Assembly (NCBI GenBank): GCA_964618855.1
Contig: CAZUCD010000013.1
Location: 1 to 38,234, forward strand
DNA: 38,234 nt
Direction of reading: 5' to 3'
Origin: CAZUCD01 sp964618855
GTDB taxonomy: Bacteria > Sumerlaeota > Sumerlaeia > SLMS01 > JANRJK01
Below, in pieces: positions 8,172 through 16,246 of this stretch (its first letter is position 1; each line of letters opens with the position of its first letter). The translations under genes were made by a program, and so were the position numbers. The notes beneath the pieces are model-generated. The model saw only the letters and a program-made list of their open reading frames with translations, made no database searches and was not told the DNA's origin.

Positions 8172-8957
8172 TTACGGGTTTCGGGAAAGCAACTTCTTGT
8201 ACCAATCCACAAGACTGCGGGCTGCTTCGCTATCGTGGCCGATGTAGCGGGCAGCGATGCCCGTGCCGAACGGATGCCCGGGAACCTCCTGCCACGCCAG
8301 CCAGCAATGCACTTCGGCGCAGACCTGATCCACGGGGTCGAAGGGCTTGATGCGGTCAGACTCGGCGTAGGACCGAGCGGCAGCGGTTGAGGCCAGAACG
8401 TGACCGAAGAGCTTCGATTCCGATGGGATCAGCGCCCGAATGAAGTTCTCGAGTCTGCCAGAGCTTGTGTTGTCAGGCCAGAGCCAAACGCCCAGACGGC
8501 ACTGGTTCTCACGGGAGAATCCGACGAAACCCTCCGGCTTAGGGAGCTCAGGTACTTCGCCCACGCCTGCCTCAATCAGCTTGTTTCTGACCTGCTCCCA
8601 ACGCCGCGTGACATCGACATCCGCATCGAGAATGAAACCAACGACGCCAGAAGACTCGGCCTTGATGTGCACGGGGATCATTCTTATCAACGTCTCCACG
8701 CTACCGTGCGGAGGGTTTTGTCCGGACTGATCGCTGGTCTCTTGGGCGCCTTGACCGACGGGACCGGATTCACCTTGGTCCCGACCGCGATTCGTGGCTG
8801 GGCGGACGACTTCGAGGTGCACGGGCCGGATGGAGGGGCTTCCATCGTGCGGTTTAGGAAGTCCGTGCTTCATCATGAGGTGGACGATTGTGTGCAGGTC
8901 GTTATCGCCCTCCACGATCAACAGGGCGCTGCCCTTCGGTCTGGGCGGGGTCGCCAT
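8172..8957 (-). CDS. DUF3226-type TOPRIM protein, putative effector paired with the upstream ATPase
   Basis: 261 residues. The N-terminus ALLIVEGDNDLHTIVHLM carries the invariant TOPRIM glutamate (E16), and GFILDADVDV at 107-116 supplies the DxD (D111, D113; D115 follows). This is the metal-binding layout of TOPRIM nucleases and of DUF3226. Residues 52-88 are a polar insertion rich in G, Q and S. A tract RLGVWLWPDN-SSGRLENFI (about 160-180) matches the W-P-D-N segment often seen in this family. Its ATG overlaps the ATPase stop by one base (TGATG), so the two are translationally coupled. By analogy with PARIS and OLD modules it may be the nuclease of a defence pair; that role is inferred. Confidence 0.8.
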   Translation of the reverse strand: MATPPRPKGSALLIVEGDNDLHTIVHLMMKHGLPKPHDGSPSIRPVHLEVVRPATNRGRDQGESGPVGQGAQETSDQSGQNPPHGSVETLIRMIPVHIKAESSGVVGFILDADVDVTRRWEQVRNKLIEAGVGEVPELPKPEGFVGFSRENQCRLGVWLWPDNTSSGRLENFIRALIPSESKLFGHVLASTAAARSYAESDRIKPFDPVDQVCAEVHCWLAWQEVPGHPFGTGIAARYIGHDSEAARSLVDWYKKLLSRNP

Positions 8958-10066
8958 CAGCGCACTTCAATCGAGGAAGCGGAGATCGAAACGACTTCCT
9001 CGTCTGTGAAGGGGACGCTGTGGTTGAGGTTTGGGTCGATCCGCTGGATGGATACCATCGACCTCCAATCGGGGCGATCCGCGCAAACGCGACCCAGTGC
9101 ATGGACGCACTCCAAGCTGTGCGTCGTCGCGAACACCGAGGTCTCCACACTGTCGGAGCCGACCCGCTCGAGGACGCTTCGCCACATCGCTTCCTGCACG
9201 GTGTGATGCATTGAAGTTTCGATCTCGTCCACAAAGAGGGTTCCACCGCGCGATCCCTCCAAGGCGATTGCCAGGCAAGCGAGGCGGGTTGCCGCGTCAC
9301 CTAGGGAGCCAATCGGCACCCTGTCCTCACCCTTCAGTCCAACCTGCAGCGGCGGTGCGCCGTTTGTCGGAAATCCCGTGATAGAAGCCAGGATCACATC
9401 TTCCACATTCTCATTCACGGCGCGGATGGCAGAAGCCACCTGCCTTTCCATCTTCCGCTGGACGAGACTGTTCCACGCTAGGTCGAGGACAACTGGGGAC
9501 AGGAACGCGGTGGGGCGAAGAAAGAGTATTCGCGGTGTTTCTCTGGCTCTCAGGGCCGAAGCATGGCCGTCCAGGGCGCGCCGTGCTGTCGCAATGGCGA
9601 TGCTCCCCGAAAGTGCTGCGATGAGTTCGGACGCTCCGACTCCAGTGAAGCGAAATCGCAGGCTGTTTGACGCCGTCCATTGCAACTGCGCGAGCGAACC
9701 GATTAGTTCGCTGGGAATGGTTCCCGTGGACTCGAACGCTATCGTGAGGCTGCCTCGTTCACCGGCACTGATCGATGTCTTCATGTCACCGTCCAGCAGA
9801 TGTCCGGGAAAAAGATGGCGGAGATCCGGTCTGGCCTTCTGCCCCTCCGGACCCGGGAGGCGGGCATATCCCAACTCCCCCCGATGGCGGCAGATCTCGT
9901 CAATGAACTGAAAGTCCCCGCCCGTGTAGAGCAGGCATACGGCTTCCAACAGACTCGACTTCCCTGCGCCACTCTCACCTACGAGCAGGTTTACCTGCTT
10001 GAGGCCTGTTAGCCGATAGTCGCGAAACCTTCGATAGTTGGTGATGTTGACTTCATCGATTGGCAT
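8957..10066 (-). CDS. AAA15/OLD-like ABC-type ATPase, putative sensor of a two-gene defence module
   Basis: 369 residues. It opens with DEVNITNYRRFRDYRL, the usual start of RecF/OLD/AAA15 ATPases, then Walker A GESGAGKS (30-37), a short lid region without long coiled coils, an ABC-like signature LGDAATR (254-260), Walker B LFVDEIET (276-283) and the H-loop TTHS (313-316). No TOPRIM or nuclease domain is fused; that function appears to sit in the next gene, which starts in the last base of this stop codon. A start is supported by AAAGGTGAGG about 10 bases upstream of ATG 10066. Sampled 60-base lines in the pair count 48-58% GC, against about 70% in mfd. The pair follows the rplY terminator, so it is an insertion behind a core operon. 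Confidence 0.87.
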   Translation of the reverse strand: MPIDEVNITNYRRFRDYRLTGLKQVNLLVGESGAGKSSLLEAVCLLYTGGDFQFIDEICRHRGELGYARLPGPEGQKARPDLRHLFPGHLLDGDMKTSISAGERGSLTIAFESTGTIPSELIGSLAQLQWTASNSLRFRFTGVGASELIAALSGSIAIATARRALDGHASALRARETPRILFLRPTAFLSPVVLDLAWNSLVQRKMERQVASAIRAVNENVEDVILASITGFPTNGAPPLQVGLKGEDRVPIGSLGDAATRLACLAIALEGSRGGTLFVDEIETSMHHTVQEAMWRSVLERVGSDSVETSVFATTHSLECVHALGRVCADRPDWRSMVSIQRIDPNLNHSVPFTDEEVVSISASSIEVR

Positions 10067-10161
10067 GGGGTAGGAACCTCACCTTTGGATGGTACCCTCC
10101 CCGCGACTCCGAGAGCAACGACTCTCCTCGACGCGCAGGCCCGGGGCGACCGTGAAAGCGG

Positions 10162-10191
10162 AACCGCCCCGGGAGGTGTCCCGGGGCGGTT
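10162..10191 (-). terminator. Strong hairpin terminator of the prs-rplY unit
   Basis: AACCGCCCCGGGA (10162-10174), loop GGTG, TCCCGGGGCGGTT (10179-10191): a perfect 13-bp stem starting 27 bases after the rplY stop. On the minus strand it is followed by a short T-containing stretch (CCGCTTTC). It isolates rplY from the ATPase gene downstream on the same strand. Confidence 0.8.
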
Positions 10192-10218
10192 GGAACTGCG
10201 GTTTGGGGATGTGGGGGG

Positions 10219-10950
10219 TTACTTCTTCTTTTCTTCCTTGGCCGGGGCGGCGGCGGGCGCCTTGGCGGCTGCGGGTGCCTTGCCGCCCGCTGCTGCGGCG
10301 GGGGCACCCTCGGCGCCGGGCTCGCCTTCCTTCTTCTTGAGGAGCTCTGGGGCGGTCGGCGCGGCGGTCTGGGCCTGGAGCGCCTCCTCGGAGAGCTTGG
10401 CCGCGACGCCGAAGAGAACCGCCTTCGGGTCGACGAAGATGATGCCCTCGATGGCGGGCAGGTCGAAGACGTGGAGGGACTGGCCAACCTTGAGGGCGCT
10501 GACATCGACGTCGATGTGCGGCGGCACCTTGGTGGGGAGGCACTTGATGGTGACCTTGCGGGAGACCTGCTCGAGCGTGCCGCCCTCGTTCTTGACGCCG
10601 TCGGCGATGCCGACCGCGAAGACGGGAACCTGGAGGGTCATGACCTCGGTGAGGCTGACGCGCAGGAGGTCGGCGTGGAGGATGGTGCGGGTGACGGGAT
10701 CGCGCTGGACTTCCTGGATGAAGGCCTTGTCGCTGGACCCATCGTCGTAGGTGACGTCGATGAGGACCTTCTCGCCGTGCGTGCGGGAGCGGACGGACTC
10801 GAACTCGCGTGCGTTGAACGCGATCTCGCGGGTGTCCTTGTGTGCGCCGTAGATGACGGCGGGGATGCTGCCGGAGCGGCGGAGTGCGGTTGCCTGCTCC
10901 TTGCCGCGCGCGGTGCGGGGCTGTGCCTTGACGACGAGCTGACTGCTCAT
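10219..10950 (-). CDS. rplY: 50S ribosomal protein L25/general stress protein Ctc
   Basis: 243 residues. The L25 domain (about 1-95) has RTARGKEQATALRRSGSIPAVIYG and QEVQRDPVTRTILHADLLRV, the 5S rRNA-binding core, and the TL5/CTC beta-domain (about 96-185) has VPVFAVGIADGVKNEGGTLEQV and the PPHIDVDVSALKVGQSLHV segment. The last 45 or so residues are an Ala/Pro/Lys/Glu-rich low-complexity tail ending KEEKKK, longer than in most relatives. ATG 10950 has GGAGGAG 10 bases upstream. It lies 44 bases downstream of prs on the same strand, the widely conserved prs-ctc arrangement; the usual next gene, pth, is absent here and replaced by the ATPase/DUF3226 pair. Confidence 0.95.
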   Translation of the reverse strand: MSSQLVVKAQPRTARGKEQATALRRSGSIPAVIYGAHKDTREIAFNAREFESVRSRTHGEKVLIDVTYDDGSSDKAFIQEVQRDPVTRTILHADLLRVSLTEVMTLQVPVFAVGIADGVKNEGGTLEQVSRKVTIKCLPTKVPPHIDVDVSALKVGQSLHVFDLPAIEGIIFVDPKAVLFGVAAKLSEEALQAQTAAPTAPELLKKKEGEPGAEGAPAAAAGGKAPAAAKAPAAAPAKEEKKK

Positions 10951-10994
10951 GTGACGGAAACTCCTCCGTGGGTCTTGACCGGCACCGTGCCCCC

Positions 10995-11966
10995 TTAGCG
11001 CGCCATTTGGCGGAAGAGGTCGCTCACGGACCGGTGCGTGTGGATTCGGTCGATTGCCTGCGCGAGGAGCGGTGCCAGGGAGAGCACCTTCATCTTTGCG
11101 GGAAGCGACACGGGCTCGTGGAAGATCGTGTTGGTGACGATGACTTCCTCGATCGGCGACTCTTCGAGGCGTTTCTTGGCCGCGCCGCTGAGGACGGCGT
11201 GGCTGGCGAGGGCGTACACCTTCGTCGCCCCACGCTCTCGAAGAGCCCGGGATGCATTCACAATGGTGCCCGCGGTGTCAATCATATCGTCGAAGAGGAG
11301 CGCGGTCCGTCCCCTAACCTCTTCCTCGCCAATGATCGACATGACTTCGGAAACGTTCGGTTTCGGGCGCCGCTTGTCCACGATGGCCAGCGGGGCACCC
11401 AGCATGTCCGCCCAGTTGCGCGCCTGCTTGACGTTGCCGACGTCGGGGGAAACGACCGCGAAGTTCTCGAGTTTCATCTGCCGCACGTAGTCCACGAGGA
11501 CCATCCCGCCGACCAGGTGGTCCACCGGCATGTCGAAGAAGCCCTGAATCTGGCCTGCGTGCAGGTCGATCGTGAGGAGTCGGTCCGCCCCCGCCGTCGA
11601 CAGCATGTTCGCGACGAGCTTCGCCGACAGTGCGACGCGGCCCTGTTCCTTGCGGTCTTGGCGGGCGTATCCGTAGTAGGGCACGACGGCCGTCACGCGC
11701 GCGGCGGAGGCTCGCTTGGCCGCGTCGATCAGCAGCAGGAGCTGCATGATGTTCTCGTTCGCGGGGGCCGAGGTGCTCTGGACCACGAAGACGTCCGCGC
11801 CGCGGACGTTGTCCAGGATCTTGACGAAGGTCTCGCAGTCGGAGAACGTCGCGATCTCGACGCCACCAACCGGAATCTTCAGGTGCTCGCAGATTTCCCG
11901 GCCGAGCGCACGGGAGGCCGTCCCGGCAAGGATCACCGGGGGCGAGTTGGTGAACGGTGTGAACAT
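10995..11966 (-). CDS. prs: Ribose-phosphate pyrophosphokinase (PRPP synthetase)
   Basis: 323 residues. It makes PRPP from ribose 5-phosphate and ATP for nucleotide, histidine and tryptophan synthesis. Visible family motifs are ATFSDCETFVKI (41-50 region), NVRGADVFVVQSTSAPANENIMQLLLLIDA, PYYGYARQDRK (97-106), the flexible-loop region, DLHAGQIQGFFD (134-145), SPDVGNVKQAR and the PRPP-binding loop LLFDDMIDTAGT (223-234). The glycine-rich SPD motif is slightly altered (VGN instead of the usual xGG). The start at ATG 11966 gives the normal length, although no good Shine-Dalgarno sequence precedes it; the frame stays open far upstream without family match. It is divergent from the ABC-mfd operon. 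Confidence 0.95.
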   Translation of the reverse strand: MFTPFTNSPPVILAGTASRALGREICEHLKIPVGGVEIATFSDCETFVKILDNVRGADVFVVQSTSAPANENIMQLLLLIDAAKRASAARVTAVVPYYGYARQDRKEQGRVALSAKLVANMLSTAGADRLLTIDLHAGQIQGFFDMPVDHLVGGMVLVDYVRQMKLENFAVVSPDVGNVKQARNWADMLGAPLAIVDKRRPKPNVSEVMSIIGEEEVRGRTALLFDDMIDTAGTIVNASRALRERGATKVYALASHAVLSGAAKKRLEESPIEEVIVTNTIFHEPVSLPAKMKVLSLAPLLAQAIDRIHTHRSVSDLFRQMAR

Positions 11967-12072
11967 GGCAGGGAGTCTTTGCACCAACCCTGTCCGCGGG
12001 CAAGGCGATCTCCCGCAGGTGGCGCGAAATCCGCTGTTGTGGCGCCATGGGCCGAGTCCCAACATTCCCCTC

Positions 12073-12091
12073 CCCGGGGAAACTCCCCGGG
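12073..12091. other. GC-rich hairpin just upstream of the ABC-mfd operon
   Basis: CCCGGGG (12073-12079), loop AAACT, CCCCGGG (12085-12091): a perfect 7-bp stem 13 bases before the ATG of the ABC ATPase, where the ribosome-binding site would lie. No clear Shine-Dalgarno sequence is present. It may tune translation of the first gene of the operon. The whole interval 11967-12104 must also contain divergent promoters, which I cannot place. Confidence 0.35.
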
Positions 12092-12104
12092 CCCGCCCCG
12101 CGCC

Positions 12105-12818
12105 ATGCCCCAGAACGACATCGCCGTCCTCAGGAACATCTACAAGATTTACACCTCCGGGGATGCGGAGGTGTTCGCCCTGCGCGACGTGTCGATCAGC
12201 ATCCCGGTCGGTGATTTCGTCGTGCTCATGGGCCCCTCGGGATCGGGCAAGTCCACGCTGCTTCACATCATAGCCGGGATCGACCGCCCCACGAAGGGGG
12301 AGTGCCTCGTGATGGGCGAGGACATCTCGCGCCTGTCCGAGGGCGCCCTCGCCGCGTGGAGGAATGCGAACATCGGATTCGTGTTCCAGACGTTCAACCT
12401 GATCCCCGTGCTCACGGCGCAGGAGAACGTGGAACTCCCCCTGCTGCTGACGGGGCTCTCCGGCAGCGAGCGACGACGCCACGCGAAGCTCGCGCTTGAA
12501 CTGGTGGGCCTGGGGGACCGACTTGACCACCGGCCGCGGCAGCTTTCCGGCGGACAGGAGCAGCGCGTTGCGATTGCGCGCGCCCTGGTGACGGACCCGC
12601 CCTTCATCGTCGCGGACGAGCCCACGGGAAACCTCGATGCGAAGTCCGCGGGCGACTGCCTGCGGCTCCTCCAGCGCCTCAACTCGGAACTGGGCAAGAC
12701 CGTCGTCATGGTGACGCACGACCCGAAGGCATCCACCGTGGGAAAGCGCGTGCTGCACCTCGAGAAGGGGGACCTCGTGCGGGAGGAGGAAGTGGCCCCG
12801 CAGGTGGCGGGACGATGA
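12105..12818 (+). CDS. ABC transporter ATP-binding protein, LolD/MacB type
   Basis: 237 residues with every ABC element: Walker A GPSGSGKST (43-51), Q-loop FVFQTFNLIPVLTAQENVELPL, signature LSGGQEQRVAIARAL, Walker B FIVADEPTGNLD and H-loop VMVTHD. The sequence around the Q-loop and D-loop is characteristic of the LolD/MacB/FtsE group that powers lipoprotein release or other mechanotransmission from the inner membrane. No permease is encoded beside it: the next gene is mfd, whose ATG overlaps this stop by four bases (ATGA). Its membrane partner must be elsewhere. ATG 12105 is chosen by family length; the frame continues upstream without homology. Confidence 0.92.
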   Translation: MPQNDIAVLRNIYKIYTSGDAEVFALRDVSISIPVGDFVVLMGPSGSGKSTLLHIIAGIDRPTKGECLVMGEDISRLSEGALAAWRNANIGFVFQTFNLIPVLTAQENVELPLLLTGLSGSERRRHAKLALELVGLGDRLDHRPRQLSGGQEQRVAIARALVTDPPFIVADEPTGNLDAKSAGDCLRLLQRLNSELGKTVVMVTHDPKASTVGKRVLHLEKGDLVREEEVAPQVAGR

Positions 12819-15800
12819 TCGTCGCACGGCTGCTGGATTCCTTCACCGAGCGCAGCACCGCCTTCCGCCACTGGATGGAGGCGATGGACCACAGGGGATC
12901 GAGGACGATCGTCCTCCAGAACCTTGGGGGGTCCGCGCTGGCGTTCGCGCTGGCGGCGTTCCTGAGAAAGCGCCCCGTGCCGGTGCTCGTGCTGACGCCG
13001 AGCATCGAGCGGGCGGACGAGCTGGCAAACGACCTCGCGTGGTTCGGGGTGGAGGACACCCACTCGTACCCCAAGTGGGAGATCCTGCCGTACGACCGCG
13101 AGGAGCTGAACATCGAGGCCGGGGCGCGGATGCTCGACGTGTTCGGCGCGCTGGCGCGCGCGAAGGCGGATGCCGGTCGCGCGCCGGCGATCATTGCACC
13201 GGTGGATGCGCTCATGCAGCTCATCCTGCCGGAGGAGGTCGCGGGCGCGCTCGGGGTGCGCGTCGAGTGGGGCGCGCGGATCGGCCCGGCAAAGCTCGGC
13301 GACGCCCTCTCAGCCGCCGGGTACGAGCGCGAGCCGCTCGTCGAGTCGCGCGGGACCTACTCCGTCCGCGGCAACATCGTCGACGTGTTCCCGCTCAATG
13401 CGGAGGATCCCCTCCGGGTGGACTTCTTCGGGGACGAGGTCGAGTCCATCCGCGTCTTCGACGTCGTGACGCAGCGGAGCCGCAACGACCTCGGCACGGG
13501 CGCCGTGCTGGACATCGCGCCCGTCGGCCTGAAGGCGCTGGCAGAGCAGCACATCGCGGAGGGCGGACGGCTTGCGTCGCTGCTGGAGCGCCTTCCCGAG
13601 CGAACCATCGTCGTGCTCGATGCGCCGGAGCGCCACGACGAGGTCTGCCGGCACTTCGAGAATGCCGTGCAGCGGCAGTACCACGAGGTGCTCCACGAGT
13701 CCCCCGACCTGCCGGAGCCAGGCAACCTCGTGCAGTCGCGGTCCGACCTGCTGCGCGGACTCGAGCGCTTCCGGCGCATCGAGCACTCCGAGCTTCCCGT
13801 CGAGTCGCTCGACAAGACGATCGTGCGCATCCCCTTCGACACGAAGGGCTATGCGCCGCACACGTCGGACATCGACGGCTGGCGCGGGGAGTTGCTGCGC
13901 CTGCGCAAGCAGACGATCCGAACCGTGGTCGTGTGCGACAACGATGGGCAGGTGCACCGCCTGGACGAGCTGCTGCGCGAGGGGCACGTGCCGGCCGTGG
14001 CGATCAGCGAGGCGACCGACGACTCGAGCCTGACGGACCTTCTGCGTGGCGCGCCGGACGTCCTGATCGCCACGGGACAGCTCACGTCCGGGTTCCTGAT
14101 GCCGGAGGCCATGCTCGGCTTCCTGACGGACCGCGAGATGTTCGGGCGCTACAAGCGCCGCCCGGCCTACAGGAAGATCCACAAGGGCAAGCCCATCGCG
14201 TCGAGCTCCGAGATGGCTCGCGGCGACTACGTCGTCCATGTCGAGCACGGAATCGGCAAGTTCCTCGGGATGCGGCAGCAGGTGATCGACGGCCGCGCCG
14301 TGGACCTGCTCGAGATTCTCTACGCGGACGAGAACAAGCTGCTCGTGCCGGTGGAGAACATCCGGCACGTGCAGAAGTACAGCGCGGCGGAGGCGGCGGA
14401 GCCCGCGCTGGACCGGCTCGGGAGCGGGCGCTGGCACAAGCGCCGCACGAAGTCGCGCGAGGACGTCGAGAAGATCGCCAAGGAGCTGCTCGCGCTCTAT
14501 GCGCGCCGGGAGGCCGCGCGGCGGCGCCCCTACGGCCCCGACACCACGATGATGCGCGAGTTCGAGGCCGGCTTCCTGTACGAGGAAACGCCGGACCAGC
14601 TCGCCGCCATCCAGGCCGTGAAGGAGGACCTCGAGGGCACAAAGCCGATGGACCGGGTGCTTTGCGGCGACGTCGGATACGGCAAGACCGAGGTGGCGAT
14701 CCGCGCGATCTTCAAGTGCGTTCAGGGGGGACGCCAGGCGGCGCTGCTCTGCCCGACCACGATCCTCGCGCAGCAGCACTACAACACGCTCCGCGAAAGG
14801 TTCGCCGACTATCCCGTGCGCGTCGAGCACGTCTCGCGCTTCCGTTCCGCAAAGGAGGTGAAGGACGTCCTCCGCAGGGTGAAGATCGGCGAGGTGGACG
14901 TGGTGGTTGGCACGCACAAGCTGCTCGGCAAGGAGGTGCAGTTCCTCGACCTCGGTCTCGTTGTCGTGGACGAGGAGCACCGGTTCGGCGTCGGCGCGAA
15001 GGAGCGCCTGCGGGAACTGCGCGCGGACATCGACACGCTGACACTCTCCGCCACGCCGATCCCGCGAACGCTGCACATGGCGCTCTCCGGGATTCGCGAC
15101 CTCTCGACCATCGCGACCCCGCCGCAGGGGCGGCACCCCATCAAGACGAGGTTGATCCACTTCGAGCAGGAGCAGATCGCGGAGGCCCTGCTGCGCGAGC
15201 TGAACCGCGGCGGGCAGGTCTACTTCGTCCACAACCGCGTCGCGACGATCCACGAGGTGGCAAAGCGCCTGCTTGAGATCGTGCCGCACGCGCGGATCGA
15301 CGTTGCGCACGGGCAGATGAAGGAGTCGGAGCTGGAGGAGACCATGCGCAGGTTCGTCGAGCACGAGTTCGACATCCTGGTGGCCACGACGATCATCGAG
15401 AGCGGCCTGGACATCCCCAACTGCAACACGATCGTGGTGAACCGCGCGGACACGCTGGGACTTTCGCAGCTCTACCAGCTTCGCGGGCGTGTCGGGCGCG
15501 AGAAGCGCCGCGCCTATGCATACATGATCGTCCCCCCGGGCGAGGGGATCACGGACGCGGCGATCAAGCGCCTCGCCGCCATCGAGGAGTTCACCGAGTT
15601 GGGATCGGGCTTCCACATCGCGATGCGCGACATGGAAATCCGCGGCACAGGGAACATCCTGGGCAGGGAACAGCACGGCACGATCAACGAGATCGGGTTC
15701 GAGCTCTACTGCGAGATGCTGCGCGAGGCCGTCGCGAACCTGCGCGGGGACCAGGTCGCCGACGACCGCGTCGCGGAGATCAAGACCGAGGCGTCCAGCG

Positions 15801-16246
15801 TCATCCCGCCAGCCTACATACCGGTCGAGCAGCACCGCCTGACGTTCTACAAGCGCTTTGGCGTCGCGCGCAGCCTGAAGGACGTGGACGAGGCGGAGGC
15901 GGAGCTGAAGGACCGTTACGGCGAGCCGCCCGAGAGCGTGGCCGCGCTCCTCCTGATCACGAGGCTGCGCGTCGCCTGCGGCGCCCTCCACATCGGGGCC
16001 GTGCGTCAGGGGGCCCAGACCCTGCGGTTCGTGTTCTTCGCCCCGGAGGCGGAGCAGTGGATGGACGATGCGCGCACGGCCATGGGTGGGAACCCGCAGG
16101 TGCAGAACGTGCGGGCGGAGGGCCGCGACACGCTCGTGCTGACGATCAAGCCGTGCACTCCGCGCGAGGCCCTCGCCACGGCGCTCTCGTTCGTCGGCGC
16201 GATGTCGGCAGCGGACCAGTCCAGCGCCGCCCCGGCCCATGCCTGA
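12815..16246 (+). CDS. mfd: Transcription-repair coupling factor
   Basis: 1143 residues, the usual length. It displaces RNA polymerase stalled at lesions and recruits UvrA. The UvrB-like N-terminal module (about 1-330) is followed by the CarD-like RNA polymerase-interaction domain (about 470-545, beginning GDYVVHVEHGIGKFLGMRQ). The translocase has Walker A GDVGYGKTEVA (about 617), DEEH (about 720), SATPIPRTLHMALSGIRDLS and the TRG motif region GSGFHIAMRDMEIRGTGNILG. The C-terminal D7 domain is present. It overlaps the ABC gene by ATGA upstream and the glycosyltransferase by eight bases downstream, so all three are probably translated from one mRNA. Confidence 0.97.
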   Translation: MIVARLLDSFTERSTAFRHWMEAMDHRGSRTIVLQNLGGSALAFALAAFLRKRPVPVLVLTPSIERADELANDLAWFGVEDTHSYPKWEILPYDREELNIEAGARMLDVFGALARAKADAGRAPAIIAPVDALMQLILPEEVAGALGVRVEWGARIGPAKLGDALSAAGYEREPLVESRGTYSVRGNIVDVFPLNAEDPLRVDFFGDEVESIRVFDVVTQRSRNDLGTGAVLDIAPVGLKALAEQHIAEGGRLASLLERLPERTIVVLDAPERHDEVCRHFENAVQRQYHEVLHESPDLPEPGNLVQSRSDLLRGLERFRRIEHSELPVESLDKTIVRIPFDTKGYAPHTSDIDGWRGELLRLRKQTIRTVVVCDNDGQVHRLDELLREGHVPAVAISEATDDSSLTDLLRGAPDVLIATGQLTSGFLMPEAMLGFLTDREMFGRYKRRPAYRKIHKGKPIASSSEMARGDYVVHVEHGIGKFLGMRQQVIDGRAVDLLEILYADENKLLVPVENIRHVQKYSAAEAAEPALDRLGSGRWHKRRTKSREDVEKIAKELLALYARREAARRRPYGPDTTMMREFEAGFLYEETPDQLAAIQAVKEDLEGTKPMDRVLCGDVGYGKTEVAIRAIFKCVQGGRQAALLCPTTILAQQHYNTLRERFADYPVRVEHVSRFRSAKEVKDVLRRVKIGEVDVVVGTHKLLGKEVQFLDLGLVVVDEEHRFGVGAKERLRELRADIDTLTLSATPIPRTLHMALSGIRDLSTIATPPQGRHPIKTRLIHFEQEQIAEALLRELNRGGQVYFVHNRVATIHEVAKRLLEIVPHARIDVAHGQMKESELEETMRRFVEHEFDILVATTIIESGLDIPNCNTIVVNRADTLGLSQLYQLRGRVGREKRRAYAYMIVPPGEGITDAAIKRLAAIEEFTELGSGFHIAMRDMEIRGTGNILGREQHGTINEIGFELYCEMLREAVANLRGDQVADDRVAEIKTEASSVIPPAYIPVEQHRLTFYKRFGVARSLKDVDEAEAELKDRYGEPPESVAALLLITRLRVACGALHIGAVRQGAQTLRFVFFAPEAEQWMDDARTAMGGNPQVQNVRAEGRDTLVLTIKPCTPREALATALSFVGAMSAADQSSAAPAHA

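Noticed and set aside
8172..10066. Gabija system
   Set aside because: Gabija has a fused ATPase-TOPRIM GajA and a UvrD-like GajB helicase; here the ATPase and TOPRIM are separate and no helicase lies beside them.
8957..10066. RecF or SMC-type repair ATPase
   Set aside because: There is no long coiled coil, length and neighbour do not fit recF, and the coupled TOPRIM-like gene points to an OLD/AAA15 type.
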